This document shows positions 48,209 to 60,602 of a stretch of 61,384 nucleotides of DNA, in pieces (positions within the stretch are counted from its first letter, which is position 1; the number at the start of each line of letters is the position of its first letter). The notes under the pieces were generated by a model that had not been told where the DNA came from, made no database searches, and saw only the letters and a list, made by a program, of their open reading frames with translations. The translations under genes and the position numbers were made by a program. Origin of the DNA: an uncultured Gammaproteobacteria bacterium (GTDB lineage: Bacteria > Pseudomonadota > Gammaproteobacteria > Arenicellales > CAJQKF01); assembly GCA_905478855.1 (NCBI GenBank), contig CAJQKF010000017.1:1-61384 (forward strand), given 5' to 3'.

Positions 48209-49692
48209 ATTTTACTCAAAGTTGCTAGTTGTACCAGATTTTCTACAGAAGTATGCATTACCTCCAATAACGGGTCTGGCCAACAACCAAAAAGTAAAAC
48301 AGCAAAAGCCAGAATACCGAGCATAGCGAATTCCGAACGATTTAAATCTTCAAGTTGAAGAACATCTTTATTCGTTATAACGCCAAATACAACACGCTTC
48401 ACCATCCATAGGGTATATGCCGCGCCAAGTATTAGAGTTAGGGCTGCAATAACCGCATAAACGCCACTGATTTCAAAAGCTGCAACGATCACTAAAAACT
48501 CACCAACAAATCCCGATGTTCCGGGAAGACCAGCATTAGCCATTGCAAACAAAACAACAAACGCTCCAAACTTTGGCATCACTTTTACTACACCACCGTA
48601 GGTGCTGATATCACGTGAATGAAGCCTGTCATACAACACACCGATGCAGAGAAACATGGCTCCAGAAATAAATCCATGGGATATCATTTGCACCATAGAA
48701 CCTTCTAATCCCTTACTGGTGAAGAGGAATATGCCCAGGGTTACAAAACCCATATGAGAAATTGATGAATAGGCGACCAATTTCTTCATATCCTGCTGAA
48801 CGAGAGCGACGAAGGCAATATAGACGACGGCGATGAGTGACAACACAATCATTACACCGGCTAAATCACTGGATGCATCTGGAGTTACCGGCAAACTAAA
48901 ACGCAAGAAACCATACCCCCCCATCTTGAGCATAATTGCCGCTAAAATTACTGATCCACCTGTAGGTGCTTCAACGTGGGCATCAGGTAGCCATGTATGG
49001 ACCGGAAACATCGGTATTTTTACGGCAAACGCTGTAAAAAACGCTATAAAAATAAGTGTTTGAGCAGTGATATCCAACGGAACATCATGAAAATCTGTGA
49101 TACGAAAACTCTCACCACTGACATTATATAAATATAGAAATGCTACCAGCATTAATAGCGATCCTAACAAAGTGTAAAGGAAAAACTTAATACTGGCGTA
49201 TACCCGGTTCGGCCCTCCCCATATACCAATAATTAGGTACATAGGAATTAACATAGCTTCCCAGAATAAATAGAACAAAATGGAATCCAGTGCACTAAAA
49301 ACACCGACCATTAATCCTTCCATGATCAGGAATGCTGCAACGTACTGAGCTACTCGGACTTTGACTGAGCTCAGTGCTCCCAACATAACTATGATAGTCA
49401 GGAATGTTGTTAATAGTATTAATGGCATCGAAATACCATCAACGCCTAGAAAGTACTCAATATTGTAACGTTCAACCCAAGAGGCCTGTTCTACAAATTG
49501 CATTTCTGCAGTAGTAACATCGAAACCCGTATACAAAGGTATGCTTAGTAGAAAAACCACAACACTGGAACCTAATCCAATTTTTTTCGCCATACTGGCG
49601 TTTTGGTCATCCCCGGTTGCAAGCACCAATATCCCGCACAACACGGGTAGCCAGATTAGAATGGATAACAAATTTTCGTCAACAAAGGTCAA
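48205..49692 (-). CDS. nuoM: NADH-quinone oxidoreductase subunit M
   Basis: Second antiporter-like membrane subunit of complex I. The 495 residues form about 14 helices. Typical segments are FWEAMLIPMYLIIGIWGG, AVKIPMFPVHTWLPDAHVEA and MKKLVAYSSISHMGFV, which hold the conserved Glu and Lys residues of the proton path. It lies 18 nt after nuoL and overlaps nuoN by 4 nt. Confidence 0.97.
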   Translation of the reverse strand: MTFVDENLLSILIWLPVLCGILVLATGDDQNASMAKKIGLGSSVVVFLLSIPLYTGFDVTTAEMQFVEQASWVERYNIEYFLGVDGISMPLILLTTFLTIIVMLGALSSVKVRVAQYVAAFLIMEGLMVGVFSALDSILFYLFWEAMLIPMYLIIGIWGGPNRVYASIKFFLYTLLGSLLMLVAFLYLYNVSGESFRITDFHDVPLDITAQTLIFIAFFTAFAVKIPMFPVHTWLPDAHVEAPTGGSVILAAIMLKMGGYGFLRFSLPVTPDASSDLAGVMIVLSLIAVVYIAFVALVQQDMKKLVAYSSISHMGFVTLGIFLFTSKGLEGSMVQMISHGFISGAMFLCIGVLYDRLHSRDISTYGGVVKVMPKFGAFVVLFAMANAGLPGTSGFVGEFLVIVAAFEISGVYAVIAALTLILGAAYTLWMVKRVVFGVITNKDVLQLEDLNRSEFAMLGILAFAVLLFGCWPDPLLEVMHTSVENLVQLATLSKI

Positions 49693-49710
49693 TTTAGAGC
49701 TCCAGACACA

Positions 49711-51663
49711 TCATAACCAGAGATACCAGGTCATCAGCGCTAATAGGCCGACGATCATAGCGAAAGCGTAGTGGTATACAAAACCGGATTGGATACCACG
49801 AGAAAAATTAGAAAACAAACCGATAGCGCGGGCTGTACCATTAACGAAAAAACCGTCAATTATTGATACGTCACCAACCTTCCAAAAGAACTGTCCAAGG
49901 GCTCGACTTCCGCCAGCAAAAACAGTCTGATAAAAGGTATCTATACCGTATTTATTGATCAGGATGGTATGAAGCCATTTGAATCTTGCTTCGATAGCAG
50001 CCGGTATGCTTGGTGAAATCAGATAGAACCAGACTGCACATCCAATACCGCCGAGTGCAAGCCAAAATGGATATGTAAATGGAGCATGCTTAACTAAATC
50101 AAAGGCTCCACTATGTCCTTGCAGAGTTGATTCCCATAGGGATACACCATTGTGCTCATCAAAAATAGAGATTGTATCGGAGAAGTAATCACCAAAAATC
50201 ATAGATTCGGCAAATACCATTCCGATAAAAATTGATGGTATAGCCAGTAGCACTAATGGCAATGTGACACTGCGTGAAGACTCATGCAGATGACTCTTAG
50301 TTTCAGCATCCATACGACATTCGCCGTGAAAGGTTAGAAACACTAATCTGAAGGAATAGAATGCAGTTATAAACACACCACTTAATACTGATAAATAGGC
50401 AATACCCGCTCCAGGAAGGGTTGAAAACTTCACCGCTTCAATAATTGCATCTTTCGAAAAGAAGCCAGCGAAGGGTGGAATACCGGCTAGTGCTAATGAA
50501 CCGATTATGCATGTCCAATATGTTATCGGCATATAACGTTTTAATCCGCCCATCTTGCGCATGTCTTGTTCGTGATGCATTGCAATTATTACAGAGCCGG
50601 CGCCTAAGAATAGCAATGCCTTAAAGAATGCATGAGTTCCGAGGTGAAAAATGGCGACATTATAGGCTGAGGCTCCTAATGCGACTGTCATATAGCCAAG
50701 TTGGGAGAGCGTTGAATAGGCTACAACTCGTTTTATATCGTTTTGAACGATACCAATTAGGCCCATAAAAAATGCTGTTATCGCACCGATAATCATTATG
50801 CTCGATAACGCCGTTTCTGAAAGCTCATATAACGGAGACATTCTCGCAACCATAAAAATGCCGGCTGTAACCATTGTGGCGGCATGAATTAGCGCAGAGA
50901 TTGGAGTCGGGCCTTCCATGGAGTCTGGCAGCCAAACATGCAAAGGAACTTGAGCTGATTTACCCATGGCACCAACAAACAGCAATAAACAAATTACCGT
51001 TATCCAGTTAGCATCGAAACCTAACACTTCGGTTTGCATGCCAATTTTGCCGGGTGCCGCTGCAAAAATTGTTGCGTAATCTAGAGTATTAAATAGATAT
51101 AGAACGGCTGCAATACCCAGTAGGAAACCGAAATCGCCTACTCGATTAACCAAAAACGCCTTCATATTTGCGAAAACAGCCGTATCTTTCTCGTACCAAA
51201 ATCCGATTAATAAATAAGAAACTAAACCGACGGCCTCCCATCCAAAAAATAGTTGGAGAAAATTGTTGGACATTACCAACATCAACATTGCAAAGGTAAA
51301 TAAGGAAATATAACTGAAGAACCGTTGATATCCGGAATCGTCTTTCATATAACCGATTGTATATATGTGAACCATCAACGATACGAAAGTAACAATTACC
51401 ATCATTGTTGCGGATAATCGATCTATCAAAAAGCCAATTTCAAAGGAAACACCACCACTCTGTAGCCATTGATATACTGAACCATTAAACGTATTTCCAG
51501 CGGCTACGTCACGGTATACATATATAGACAGCAGGCAGGAAATAAGTACTCCAAGAATGGTTAGAGTGTGTGCTCCAGTTCGACCAACACGCTTACCAAA
51601 CAACCCAACTATTATAGAGGTTAATAAACACACCAACGGAATGGCGAGATAAATTTTTTCCAT
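49711..51663 (-). CDS. nuoL: NADH-quinone oxidoreductase subunit L
   Basis: Largest antiporter-like subunit of complex I, with the long lateral helix at its C-terminus. The 650-residue protein has FFGWEAVGLVSYLLIGFWYE, AQVPLHVWLPDSMEGPTPIS and NDIKRVVAYSTLSQLGYM. HATMVTAGIFMVARM is another signature. Length is normal for the family. It shares one base with nuoK and is 18 nt ahead of nuoM. Confidence 0.97.
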   Translation of the reverse strand: MEKIYLAIPLVCLLTSIIVGLFGKRVGRTGAHTLTILGVLISCLLSIYVYRDVAAGNTFNGSVYQWLQSGGVSFEIGFLIDRLSATMMVIVTFVSLMVHIYTIGYMKDDSGYQRFFSYISLFTFAMLMLVMSNNFLQLFFGWEAVGLVSYLLIGFWYEKDTAVFANMKAFLVNRVGDFGFLLGIAAVLYLFNTLDYATIFAAAPGKIGMQTEVLGFDANWITVICLLLFVGAMGKSAQVPLHVWLPDSMEGPTPISALIHAATMVTAGIFMVARMSPLYELSETALSSIMIIGAITAFFMGLIGIVQNDIKRVVAYSTLSQLGYMTVALGASAYNVAIFHLGTHAFFKALLFLGAGSVIIAMHHEQDMRKMGGLKRYMPITYWTCIIGSLALAGIPPFAGFFSKDAIIEAVKFSTLPGAGIAYLSVLSGVFITAFYSFRLVFLTFHGECRMDAETKSHLHESSRSVTLPLVLLAIPSIFIGMVFAESMIFGDYFSDTISIFDEHNGVSLWESTLQGHSGAFDLVKHAPFTYPFWLALGGIGCAVWFYLISPSIPAAIEARFKWLHTILINKYGIDTFYQTVFAGGSRALGQFFWKVGDVSIIDGFFVNGTARAIGLFSNFSRGIQSGFVYHYAFAMIVGLLALMTWYLWL

Positions 51664-51968
51664 TATCCCTTCAACTCATCAAGATCTTCGACGTTAATAG
51701 AAAGTTTATTTCTAAACAATATGATCAATATAGCTAAACCGATAGCCGCTTCAGCGGCGGCAACAGTTAATATAAAAAATACAAAAACTTGACCTGCTGG
51801 GTCCTGTAAATAATGGGAAAATGCAACAAAGTTCATATTCGCGGCTAATAGTAAAAGTTCTATCGACATCAATATAACGATTAAATTTTTGCGATTAAGA
51901 AAAATTCCAACAACGCTTATTGCGAATAATATCGCCCCAAGTATTAGGTAATAACTTAATGGGATCAT
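51663..51968 (-). CDS. nuoK: NADH-quinone oxidoreductase subunit K
   Basis: Small three-helix membrane subunit at the start of the proton path. The 101-residue length is standard. Helix 2 has the conserved Glu ([17 protein letters not shown]) and helix 3 a second Glu ([13 protein letters not shown]). It overlaps nuoJ by 4 nt and nuoL by 1 nt. Confidence 0.96.
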   Translation of the reverse strand: MIPLSYYLILGAILFAISVVGIFLNRKNLIVILMSIELLLLAANMNFVAFSHYLQDPAGQVFVFFILTVAAAEAAIGLAILIILFRNKLSINVEDLDELKG

Positions 51969-52570
51969 GATTCTGCTCCCGGTTGGCCCTTCATCTTAAT
52001 GATCTTAAGGCGATCTGATTTAACTACCTTCACCTGGTTACCCGGTGTTTGATACTTTGTGTTTCGTCGGCGTAAAGTAAGGGATATTGCCGCAATAATC
52101 GCAACGAGTAATATTAGCCCAGCTATTTCGAAGGGAAATACATAGTCCGTATACAGCAAACGCCCTAGTTCCTTTGTGTTGGAATAATCCGCATCATGCC
52201 CGACAGGTCGAGGCATACTTGCCAGTTGAAAGGCCTTTCCACTTAACACGACGACCAATTCGATAATTAGTCCTAAGGCAACAATGATTCCAACTGGAAG
52301 GTACTTAGCAAAACCTTCGCGCATTCGAGCGATATCAATATCTAACATCATTACAACGAATAGAAATAAAACCATCACTGCCCCCACATAAACCAATATC
52401 AACACAATAGATAAAAATTCAGCTTCTAGGGTCATCCATATACAAGCAGCACTAAAGAATGCTAACACCAAAAATAACGCAGCCTTAACGGGATTGCGCA
52501 CAGTAACTACCATCATTGCGGAGGCAACAAGGACAGTACTGAACAAATAAAACGATAATTGGAGAATCAT
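51965..52570 (-). CDS. nuoJ: NADH-quinone oxidoreductase subunit J
   Basis: Membrane subunit of complex I whose third helix links quinone chemistry to pumping. The 201-residue protein has five hydrophobic helices; [17 protein letters not shown] is the family hallmark. The C-terminal tail is basic and cytoplasmic. It is 21 nt after nuoI. Confidence 0.95.
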   Translation of the reverse strand: MILQLSFYLFSTVLVASAMMVVTVRNPVKAALFLVLAFFSAACIWMTLEAEFLSIVLILVYVGAVMVLFLFVVMMLDIDIARMREGFAKYLPVGIIVALGLIIELVVVLSGKAFQLASMPRPVGHDADYSNTKELGRLLYTDYVFPFEIAGLILLVAIIAAISLTLRRRNTKYQTPGNQVKVVKSDRLKIIKMKGQPGAES

Positions 52571-52591
52571 ATTTACATTAACCGGTATAGC

Positions 52592-53080
52592 TTATCTATA
52601 TGGGGCGTCTTTATGACGCGCAGATGCGATATCGCGTTCATATTTATCGCCAATTTCAAGTAATTTTACTTTATCAATAACATTCATTCCTTTTTCTTCG
52701 AAATGAAATTCATGAATATCGGTTAAAACAATTGAATCGACGGGACATGCTTCTTCACAAAATCCACAATAAATGCACTTAAATAAATCAACATCGTAAC
52801 GTGTCGTACGCCTCGTTCCATCTTCTCGTTCAGTAGAATCGATAGTGATCGCTAAGGCGGGACAAACGGCTTCACACAATTTACACGCTATGCAGCGTTC
52901 TTCTCCATTTGCATATCGTCGTAACGCATGCAGTCCTCTGAATCGCGGTGATTTAGGTGTCTTTTCATCTGGATATTGAACGGTAATCTTTTTGGAGATC
53001 AGTTGGCCACCAGTTACACGAAGACCTTTTAGAAGTTCAACTAGAAAAAAATTCTTAAAAAACTGTTTAACCATAGTCAT
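52592..53080 (-). CDS. nuoI: NADH-quinone oxidoreductase subunit I
   Basis: Peripheral subunit with clusters N6a and N6b. The 162 residues hold two four-cysteine motifs, [12 protein letters not shown] and [12 protein letters not shown], each ligating a [4Fe-4S] cluster. An amphipathic N-terminal stretch (about 1-20) touches the membrane arm. It lies 15 nt after nuoH and 21 nt before nuoJ. Confidence 0.98.
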   Translation of the reverse strand: MTMVKQFFKNFFLVELLKGLRVTGGQLISKKITVQYPDEKTPKSPRFRGLHALRRYANGEERCIACKLCEAVCPALAITIDSTEREDGTRRTTRYDVDLFKCIYCGFCEEACPVDSIVLTDIHEFHFEEKGMNVIDKVKLLEIGDKYERDIASARHKDAPYR

Positions 53081-53095
53081 GATACGTACCTTCGT

Positions 53096-54139
53096 CTACT
53101 GGAACCAATGGCCAAAAGGAGTAAAGAATCTGAATACACCAATAACGGCAATCCAAACAAGCGTGACGGGAATAAATACTTTCCAGCCTAGTCGCATGAT
53201 TTGGTCATAGCGATAACGCGGAAATGTAGCCCGAAACCATAAGAAGAAAAATGCGACTGCTGACGTCTTAATTCCAAACCACAGAAATGCGGGTATCCAT
53301 GTAAATGGTGCAACATCGAAAGGTGCTTGCCAACCGCCAAGAAACATTAGGACGGTGAGTGCCGCGATCAATATCATATTAGCGTATTCGGCAAGAAAAA
53401 ATACTGCAAATGCCATGCCAGAGTATTCTACGTGAAAACCAGCAACAATCTCCGACTCACCTTCCGCTACGTCAAACGGTGCGCGGTTTGTCTCTGCTAC
53501 ACCTGAAATAAAATAGACAATAAATAGCGGGAACAAAGGAATAAAGTACCACTGATGAATACCTCCCGATTGTGCTGTTACGATGTCATGTAGATTTAGG
53601 CTACCCGCAGCCATTAAAACACCCACCAATGCAAAGCCCATGGCGATCTCGTAAGCGACAATTTGTGCCGCGGATCGCATTGCACCGAGAAAAGCGTATT
53701 TAGAGTTTGAAGCCCACCCGGCAATAATGACGCCATATACACCTAAGGATGTTAGAGCCAAGACATACAATAAACTGGCATCAATATTAGCCAGCACCCA
53801 CGAATCCGTAAACGGTACTACAGCCCAAGCTGCAAGTGACGGACCCAGCACTAAAACGGGCGCCATTCTAAACAAATAGGGATTCGACTCAGTAGGAATT
53901 ATTATTTCCTTAAACATCAACTTAACGGCATCGGCAATTGGCTGCAACCAACCCCTAGGGCCCACACGATTAGGACCAATGCGAACCTGCATATACCCAA
54001 TAACTTTACGTTCAGCAAAAGTGAAATAGGCCACACAGATCATTAGTGGAACGACAATGGCCACTATAAGTGCGAGATTGACCACGAACACTCGAAGCAA
54101 TTCTGGAAACCACATCCAGATTGACAGTAGAGTATCCAC
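53096..54139 (-). CDS. nuoH: NADH-quinone oxidoreductase subunit H
   Basis: Membrane subunit that forms the quinone cavity with NuoB and NuoD. The 347-residue protein has eight helices with [26 protein letters not shown]-like [10 protein letters not shown], and the acidic loop [20 protein letters not shown]. All are diagnostic. It shares one base with nuoG. Confidence 0.98.
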   Translation of the reverse strand: MDTLLSIWMWFPELLRVFVVNLALIVAIVVPLMICVAYFTFAERKVIGYMQVRIGPNRVGPRGWLQPIADAVKLMFKEIIIPTESNPYLFRMAPVLVLGPSLAAWAVVPFTDSWVLANIDASLLYVLALTSLGVYGVIIAGWASNSKYAFLGAMRSAAQIVAYEIAMGFALVGVLMAAGSLNLHDIVTAQSGGIHQWYFIPLFPLFIVYFISGVAETNRAPFDVAEGESEIVAGFHVEYSGMAFAVFFLAEYANMILIAALTVLMFLGGWQAPFDVAPFTWIPAFLWFGIKTSAVAFFFLWFRATFPRYRYDQIMRLGWKVFIPVTLVWIAVIGVFRFFTPFGHWFQ

Positions 54140-56493
54140 TACACCTCCTCCAAAGTTAGATGAGTAGCTACGCCCAGCGGTGCTGTTTCTATGTAACCGG
54201 CCGGTATATAAATGCAGTTAACAGGGACACGATTGTCCGCTTGAACTTGAATTGAAATGCCATTACCTTCCGGAGTTACTACGTTCATAAGCGTACCATC
54301 TCGCAAAGTAAACTCCCTCGCCTGTTCTACATTTAAACCTGCAATCGGTCGTATAGAATTATCGGCAGTTTTCTGTAAAGCAGTAGCTCGGCGAACCAAT
54401 GGATCAACTCTATAGATAGGCACATCCATAATGCGATGAAATAGTTTGTTAGAATCTTGGCCGTTATGTTTGTCAGGCAAAGTAATTTCTATGTCATGGG
54501 GATACTCAAATGGTTTTTCAGAAATAGTATTTTCCATCTCTGAATTAACATCGTTTAGGTCAACAAAATCAAAGCCGGATAATGATAGTTGATTCGCTAA
54601 GACACGTAACACTTTCCACCCTGGCCTGGCTTCGCCCCGTGGCAAGGCCGCTGCATTCGATCTCTGAGTCATTCCTTCAACGTTAGTAAAATGACCAGAG
54701 CATTCTGTGTACGGGGTAATTGGTAGCACTACATCTGCATGATTCATTGACTCGGACTTAAATGCTGAGAATGAAACAACAAAATTGGCTTTTTTAAGTG
54801 AATCTTCGAGAACATTTCCATAAATACTGTCCTCCACGCAATCTAGACCATAAAGTAAATATGCGCTTCGCGGATTGGATACCAGATTTAATGCATTATT
54901 TTCTGAATTTTTCGGTACACAACCATTCTGGGTTAAGCCAACGCCGTTTGCTTCATGCAAGTCAATTCGTTTTACTCCACAAACCTCGCGAATCCAGTTT
55001 GAAATCGCCAAAATAACAGAATAGTGGGGATGTTGCCTGCATGAGTCACCCAAAATAATGAGACTCTCAGCCGAATCTGCCACAAGAACTTCTGCAATAT
55101 CGGAATAAACATCGCGGTTTCCTCCTAATTGAGCCCATGCGCTAAATTGCTCAGGAAGATCTGTACCAACAATCCGAGAGACGTCTAAAGCCACGCCAGC
55201 AAGTGCAGCGGGTACGGTAGATGGCTCTACGATTAAGGCGCCGTCGAGCTTAAAATTAAAGTGATAATCTAGGGAATTTATCGCATAAATTTTACTCCCA
55301 CCAAGTGAAGCAGCCCTAAGCTTGAGGCCAAGCAGCGGTTGTTCTTTACGAATATTGGATCCAACAAGTAATACGGAGGAGATAGTTGATAATTTCTCTA
55401 GTGGCAACTCGGCGCCAGAATATAAGTTTTGTTGGCTATCTGCTAGAAAATCCACTTGACGTAAGCGATGATCGATGTTGTCACAATCCATGGAGCGCAG
55501 TAATTTTTGAAAAAGATAACCTTCTTCATTAGTTGCCAGTGGAGAAATTAGCGCTGCTACCCCTTCAGGCCCTGCAGAATTAATTTCCGTTTGCAAGCCT
55601 TGAACTACTTTAGAAAAAGCGGTTTTCCAGTCTGTTACCTCCCAGTGATCACCAGATTTCAGCATAGGCTGGGTTAACCGTTCCGGACTATTTACGGCTT
55701 CATATCCGAATCGGTCACGATCGGATATCCAACATTCATTTACTGCAGAGTTATCCCTTGGCACGATCCGTTTGACTTCGTTGCGCAAAGTTTGAATATG
55801 TAAGTTTGCGCCTACACAATCATGCGGGCTAACAGCATCATGATTCTGCAGTTCCCAAGAGCGGGCAGAATATCGATAAGGTTTCGATGTTAGTGCTCCT
55901 ACTGGGCACAGATCAATCATATTGCCGGAAACTTCAGAATCTATTGAACCGCCTAAAAAAGTAGTTATTTCCATGTGCTCACCACGACCGGTGCCACCCA
56001 TTTCCATAATCCCAGCGACTTCCTGACCAAATCTCACACAGCGTGTGCAATGAATACAACGAGTCATAGCCGTTGCTATCAAGGGCCCGATATCTTTATC
56101 TTCAACTACCCGTTTCTTTTCAGTAAATCGAGATACATCTTTACCGTATCCAAGGGCTTGATCCTGTAGTGGACATTCCCCACCCTGATCGCAAATTGGG
56201 CAATCGAGTGGATGATTTATAAGCAAGAATTCCATTGTTCCTTTTTGTGCTTCTACCGCTCGTTCAGATAGCGTAGAAATTTTCATTCCATCAGCAACGG
56301 GCGTTGCGCAAGCAGGCATGGGCTTAGGTGCCTTTTCTATATCGACCATACACATGCGACAATTCGCGGCGATGGATAATTTTTCATGATAGCAAAAACG
56401 GGGTATATAAATCCCGGCCTCATCAGCGGCCTTGATTATCATAGTACCGTTTTCAACTTCAAGACTCTTACCGTCTATTTCTATAGTTGCCAT
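54139..56493 (-). CDS. nuoG: NADH-quinone oxidoreductase subunit G
   Basis: Peripheral electron-wire subunit of complex I. The 784-residue protein has the N-terminal [2Fe-2S] ligands ([10 protein letters not shown] and the CATPV cysteine), the His-Cys cluster N5 segment ([15 protein letters not shown]), cluster N4 ([10 protein letters not shown] ... [10 protein letters not shown]), and a molybdopterin-oxidoreductase-like C-terminal region (about 220-700) without redox role. The extra N7 cluster cysteines of E. coli are not seen, which is usual outside a few groups. Confidence 0.97.
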   Translation of the reverse strand: MATIEIDGKSLEVENGTMIIKAADEAGIYIPRFCYHEKLSIAANCRMCMVDIEKAPKPMPACATPVADGMKISTLSERAVEAQKGTMEFLLINHPLDCPICDQGGECPLQDQALGYGKDVSRFTEKKRVVEDKDIGPLIATAMTRCIHCTRCVRFGQEVAGIMEMGGTGRGEHMEITTFLGGSIDSEVSGNMIDLCPVGALTSKPYRYSARSWELQNHDAVSPHDCVGANLHIQTLRNEVKRIVPRDNSAVNECWISDRDRFGYEAVNSPERLTQPMLKSGDHWEVTDWKTAFSKVVQGLQTEINSAGPEGVAALISPLATNEEGYLFQKLLRSMDCDNIDHRLRQVDFLADSQQNLYSGAELPLEKLSTISSVLLVGSNIRKEQPLLGLKLRAASLGGSKIYAINSLDYHFNFKLDGALIVEPSTVPAALAGVALDVSRIVGTDLPEQFSAWAQLGGNRDVYSDIAEVLVADSAESLIILGDSCRQHPHYSVILAISNWIREVCGVKRIDLHEANGVGLTQNGCVPKNSENNALNLVSNPRSAYLLYGLDCVEDSIYGNVLEDSLKKANFVVSFSAFKSESMNHADVVLPITPYTECSGHFTNVEGMTQRSNAAALPRGEARPGWKVLRVLANQLSLSGFDFVDLNDVNSEMENTISEKPFEYPHDIEITLPDKHNGQDSNKLFHRIMDVPIYRVDPLVRRATALQKTADNSIRPIAGLNVEQAREFTLRDGTLMNVVTPEGNGISIQVQADNRVPVNCIYIPAGYIETAPLGVATHLTLEEV

Positions 56494-56507
56494 GGTTGCT
56501 TATATAC

Positions 56508-57773
56508 CTATGCGGCCTTATCAGACTGGATCATTGCCTCAAACTCGTGACGATAATGTTTCATAAAACTTTGTACCGGCCATGCCGCAGCGTCGCCCAG
56601 TGCACAAATAGTTCTTCCTTCAATTCGATTCGCCATATCAACCAGCAGGTCTAAATCTGTCAATTTACCTTGTCCGTTTCTTATTCGATGAATCACACGA
56701 TACAGCCAGCCTGTTCCCTCTCTGCAAGGTGTGCATTGACCACATGACTCGGCGTAATAAAAATAACTAATCCGTTCTAGCATCTTAACCATACAGGTAG
56801 TCTCGTCCATGATAATTACTGAGCCTGCTCCGAGAGCCGATCCAGCCTGCTGCAACGAATCATAGTCCATGGTGCATGCCATGATGTTTGCGGCTGGCAT
56901 TACTGGAACAGAAGAACCACCGGGAATCACAGCCTTTAGTTGATGACCATTCCGAATTCCGCCGGCAAGTTCTAACAACTCTTTAAAAGGTAGGCCAAGG
57001 GGTACTTCATAGTTACCAGGTTTATTCACATGACCGGATACAGAAAAAACCTTTGTACCGCCACTTTTCTCAACGCCTAAGTCTGCAAACCATTTTCCGC
57101 CTTTTCGCATAATGGGAGGAATTGACGACAGGCTCTCTGTATTATTAATAGTCGTTGGTCGCCCAAAGGCTCCCACTTGGGCAGGGAAAGGCGGTTTAAA
57201 CCGAGGCTGTCCTTTTTTACCTTCGAGTGATTCCAATAACGCGGTTTCTTCGCCACAGATATAGGCACCAGCCCCGCGCTGGGAATACAAGTCAAAACTA
57301 GTATCGGAATTAAGCAACGAATGTCCTAAAAGACCGGCTTCGTAAGCTTCCGTTAAAGCTGCTTCAAATCTAGCCCATGGCTCATAGTACTCTCCGCGGA
57401 TATAGTTATATCCTACGGTGGCGCCTATGGTGTAGCCTGCGATAGCCATGCCTTCAATTAACTGATGAGGATTAAGGCGGATGATATCTCTATCTTTAAA
57501 TGTGCCTGGTTCACTTTCATCGGAGTTACAAACAATATATTTCTGCCCCGGCGCATTACGTGGCATAAAACTCAGTTTAAGCCCTGTGGGAAAACCAGCC
57601 CCACCGCGGCCTCGCAGACCAGAGGACTTTAAATTTTCTATAATATCTTCCGGTGGCGTTTGTTCAGTAATAATCTTGCGCCATGCTTGATAGCCACCGG
57701 TGCTTTCGTATGCCGCAAGGGTCCAGGGCTCTTCTAAATTTGACTCTGGTAAGCAAACACGCACTTCGGTCAT
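56508..57773 (-). CDS. nuoF: NADH-quinone oxidoreductase subunit F
   Basis: Subunit that binds NADH, FMN and cluster N3. The 421-residue protein has the nucleotide site [16 protein letters not shown] (about 50-66), the FMN-side [20 protein letters not shown] segment, [20 protein letters not shown], and the cluster ligands [11 protein letters not shown] near 345-355. It overlaps nuoE by 4 nt. Confidence 0.98.
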   Translation of the reverse strand: MTEVRVCLPESNLEEPWTLAAYESTGGYQAWRKIITEQTPPEDIIENLKSSGLRGRGGAGFPTGLKLSFMPRNAPGQKYIVCNSDESEPGTFKDRDIIRLNPHQLIEGMAIAGYTIGATVGYNYIRGEYYEPWARFEAALTEAYEAGLLGHSLLNSDTSFDLYSQRGAGAYICGEETALLESLEGKKGQPRFKPPFPAQVGAFGRPTTINNTESLSSIPPIMRKGGKWFADLGVEKSGGTKVFSVSGHVNKPGNYEVPLGLPFKELLELAGGIRNGHQLKAVIPGGSSVPVMPAANIMACTMDYDSLQQAGSALGAGSVIIMDETTCMVKMLERISYFYYAESCGQCTPCREGTGWLYRVIHRIRNGQGKLTDLDLLVDMANRIEGRTICALGDAAAWPVQSFMKHYRHEFEAMIQSDKAA

Positions 57774-58243
57774 TCAGACGCTCCCAATTTTTCTATAATT
57801 GAATCGATGGTGTCGGGTTCTAAATTTTCGTAAAACTCATTACCAACCATCATCATTGGCGCGCCGCCACACGCGCCCAGACATTCAACTTCAAATAACG
57901 TGAATTTTCCATCAGCCGTGGTCTCACCGGTTTTTATATCGAGTTTTTTCTGAATGTGTGAAACCACGCTATCTGAGTCTCGAAGCATGCACGAAACATT
58001 CGTACATACTCTAAGCTGATATTTACCCACAGGTTCCGTATAGAAAAGATCATAGAACGTCGCGATCTCAAATACCTGGATCGTCTCTAGATTTAACACT
58101 TCGGCTACATCCCTAACCACTTCCTCACTTATCCAGCCATGCTCTTCTTGAGCATAACGCAGCGCTGATTTAACAGCTGCTCGTGCTATTGGGTATTTGG
58201 TTTTTTCTTTATTAATTTTGCTAATTAATTCATCTGATAACAT
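57770..58243 (-). CDS. nuoE: NADH-quinone oxidoreductase subunit E
   Basis: Thioredoxin-fold subunit that carries the [2Fe-2S] cluster N1a. The 157-residue length is standard. Ligands are in CTNVSC and CLGACGGAP, near 87-92 and 127-131. The N-terminal helical part contains [12 protein letters not shown]. It is 9 nt after nuoD and overlaps nuoF. Confidence 0.97.
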   Translation of the reverse strand: MLSDELISKINKEKTKYPIARAAVKSALRYAQEEHGWISEEVVRDVAEVLNLETIQVFEIATFYDLFYTEPVGKYQLRVCTNVSCMLRDSDSVVSHIQKKLDIKTGETTADGKFTLFEVECLGACGGAPMMMVGNEFYENLEPDTIDSIIEKLGASE

Positions 58244-58252
58244 ATTGTGTGC

Positions 58253-59506
58253 CTATCGATCAATTTCACCAAACACAATATCCTGAGTGCCAATAATGGC
58301 CACCATATCGGCGAGCATATGACCTCGGGACATCTCATCTAATGCCGCAAGATGGGAGAAACCCGGCGCACGTATTTTAACTCTGTAAGGTTTATTAGCG
58401 CCGTCGGAAATCATATACACACCAAATTCACCTTTAGGAGCTTCTACGGCGGCATAATATTCCCCTACCGGAACACAATAACCTTCAGTAAATAATTTAA
58501 AATGATGAATTAATGATTCCATATCATTTTTCATTCGCTCTCTGTCCGGCGGAACAAACTTGTAGTTATCGAGAATAACGGGACCGTCATTTTCTCTTAA
58601 CCATTTTATACACTGCTGCACGATTCGATTTGACTGCCGCATCTCCTCGATTCGAACGAGATAACGGTCGTAGCAATCACCGGTAGTACCGACAGGTATA
58701 TCAAAGTCCAATGCATTGTAAACGGCATATGGCTGGGTTTTACGTAAGTCCCATGGGATACCGCAACCACGCAACATGGGCCCGGTAAAACCTAGTGCTT
58801 TCGCTCGGTCCGGAGTCACTATGCCAATATCGACGGTGCGTTGTTTCCAAATACGATTATCTGTTAAGAGGGTTTCATATTCATCCACGCATCCTGGAAA
58901 TCGGTCTGTAAAAGATTCGATGAAATCCAGCATAGACCCTTGTCTATTCTCATTGCGTTTATCGGTATCTTTCTGATTATTCCATTTAGATTTTTCGTAT
59001 TGGGGCATGGAATCAGGCAAATCACGATATACCCCGCCCGGACGATAATAGGTGGCATGCATTCTAGCGCCAGATACCGATTCGTAACAATCCATTAAGT
59101 CTTCACGCTCGCGAAAGGCATAAAGAAATACGGTCATAGCGCCAACGTCGAGAGCGTGTGCTCCCAGCCAAAGCAGATGATTTAGAATTCGCGTTAATTC
59201 ATCGAACATTACGCGAATGTACTGGGCACGAATAGGCGCCTTTATACCCAGAAGATTCTCTACAGCAAGTACATAGGCATGCTCATTACACATCATCGAT
59301 ACATAATCTAAACGATCCATGTATCCTATGCTTTGGTTGTACGGCTTGGTTTCAGCTAGTTTTTCAGTGCCACGGTGGAGAAGTCCAATATGTGGATCAA
59401 CTCTTTCGATGACTTCACCATCCATTTCCATAACCAAACGCAATACCCCATGCGCAGCAGGATGCTGTGGTCCGAAATTCATTGTGTAGTTGCGTATCTC
59501 AGCCAC
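58253..59506 (-). CDS. nuoD: NADH-quinone oxidoreductase subunit D
   Basis: 49-kDa-type subunit that lines the quinone pocket. The 417 residues show [16 protein letters not shown] near the N-terminus (with the quinone-site His), [10 protein letters not shown], and [17 protein letters not shown] [10 protein letters not shown] near the end. It is separate from NuoC, unlike the fused NuoCD of E. coli. It overlaps nuoC by 8 nt. Confidence 0.98.
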   Translation of the reverse strand: MAEIRNYTMNFGPQHPAAHGVLRLVMEMDGEVIERVDPHIGLLHRGTEKLAETKPYNQSIGYMDRLDYVSMMCNEHAYVLAVENLLGIKAPIRAQYIRVMFDELTRILNHLLWLGAHALDVGAMTVFLYAFREREDLMDCYESVSGARMHATYYRPGGVYRDLPDSMPQYEKSKWNNQKDTDKRNENRQGSMLDFIESFTDRFPGCVDEYETLLTDNRIWKQRTVDIGIVTPDRAKALGFTGPMLRGCGIPWDLRKTQPYAVYNALDFDIPVGTTGDCYDRYLVRIEEMRQSNRIVQQCIKWLRENDGPVILDNYKFVPPDRERMKNDMESLIHHFKLFTEGYCVPVGEYYAAVEAPKGEFGVYMISDGANKPYRVKIRAPGFSHLAALDEMSRGHMLADMVAIIGTQDIVFGEIDR

Positions 59507-60104
59507 CGTAACCTTCCTCCCTTATTACGCGTGGAACTAGTACACGTGGCTCAATGCTTACTGGTTGATACACTACTCGGCCTTTTTCTTCGTCATAACG
59601 CATCTCAACATGCCCTGAAATAGGAAAATCCTTACGGAACGGATGACCTATGAAACCATAATCAGTGAGGAGACGGCGTAAGTCAGGATGCCCCTCAAAA
59701 ATCATGCCGTACATATCGAAGGCTTCCCTTTCCAACCAGTTTGCGACAGGCCATATATTGGCCACAGAACGTAAGATGGGAACATCTTTGTCAAGCTGCA
59801 CCTTCAGTCGCAATCGGAAGCTATTATCGAGCGATAGAAGATGATAGACGACAGACAACTCAGGTGCTCCCGGAAAGGAACAATCTGGCTCTTCTGATTC
59901 CTGGCCAAATGCACTGAAATCGACGCCACAAAGATCAATCAGCTGGTCAAAAGCTAATTCCTTATCATTACGTAAGGCTAGAAGTATGTCGTAACTTTTA
60001 TCTACGGACACACTTACCGTCATCTCACCGAGTGCTTCAGAGATATGCAGATCTTCGCCATGGCATATCTTTTCAATTAGATCAACAGGTGGAAGCTTGC
60101 TCAT
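59499..60104 (-). CDS. nuoC: NADH-quinone oxidoreductase subunit C
   Basis: 30-kDa-type subunit in the hydrophilic arm. The 201-residue protein contains [20 protein letters not shown] and the C-terminal [17 protein letters not shown], both strong family signatures. It lies 3 nt after nuoB and overlaps nuoD, so translation is probably coupled. Confidence 0.98.
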   Translation of the reverse strand: MSKLPPVDLIEKICHGEDLHISEALGEMTVSVSVDKSYDILLALRNDKELAFDQLIDLCGVDFSAFGQESEEPDCSFPGAPELSVVYHLLSLDNSFRLRLKVQLDKDVPILRSVANIWPVANWLEREAFDMYGMIFEGHPDLRRLLTDYGFIGHPFRKDFPISGHVEMRYDEEKGRVVYQPVSIEPRVLVPRVIREEGYGG

Positions 60105-60107
60105 AGA

Positions 60108-60593
60108 TTAAGCATCCTTACGTGCGATAGTATTGGTTCGTTTAATTTTTTTCTGGAGTTGCAGTATGCCGTATATAAGTGCTTCTGCAGTTGGTGGACA
60201 ACCCGGCACATATACGTCAACAGGCACGATTCGATCCGAACCGCGAACCACTGCGTAGGAATAATGATAATAGCCGCCACCATTAGCGCAGGAACCCATT
60301 GATATAACCCACTTGGGGTCTGGCATTTGCTCGTACACTTTGCGTAATGCGGGAGCCATTTTGTTGGTCAGCGTACCGGCTATAATCATCACATCAGATT
60401 GTCGAGGGCTAGGTCGAAAAACAATTCCGAACCGGTCTAAATCATAACGCGCAGCACCGGCCTGCATCATCTCAACGGCGCAACAGGCTAGCCCAAATGT
60501 CATCGGCCACATAGAGCCCGTTCGAGCCCAATTAATTAACTCATCCAAGCGAGCTGTTGCCCAACCTTCTTGCAAAGCACCTTCAATAGACAT
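60108..60593 (-). CDS. nuoB: NADH-quinone oxidoreductase subunit B
   Basis: Carries the terminal [4Fe-4S] cluster N2 that reduces quinone. The 161-residue length is normal. Ligands lie in [10 protein letters not shown], in MGSCANGGG and in VPGCPPTAE. The start is ATG at 60593, 9 nt after nuoA. Confidence 0.98.
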   Translation of the reverse strand: MSIEGALQEGWATARLDELINWARTGSMWPMTFGLACCAVEMMQAGAARYDLDRFGIVFRPSPRQSDVMIIAGTLTNKMAPALRKVYEQMPDPKWVISMGSCANGGGYYHYSYAVVRGSDRIVPVDVYVPGCPPTAEALIYGILQLQKKIKRTNTIARKDA

Positions 60594-60602
60594 CTCTTAC
60601 TC

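Noticed and set aside
54139..56493. NuoG missing the N7 cluster as an anomaly
   Set aside because: The N7 ligands are present only in some lineages, so their absence is normal.
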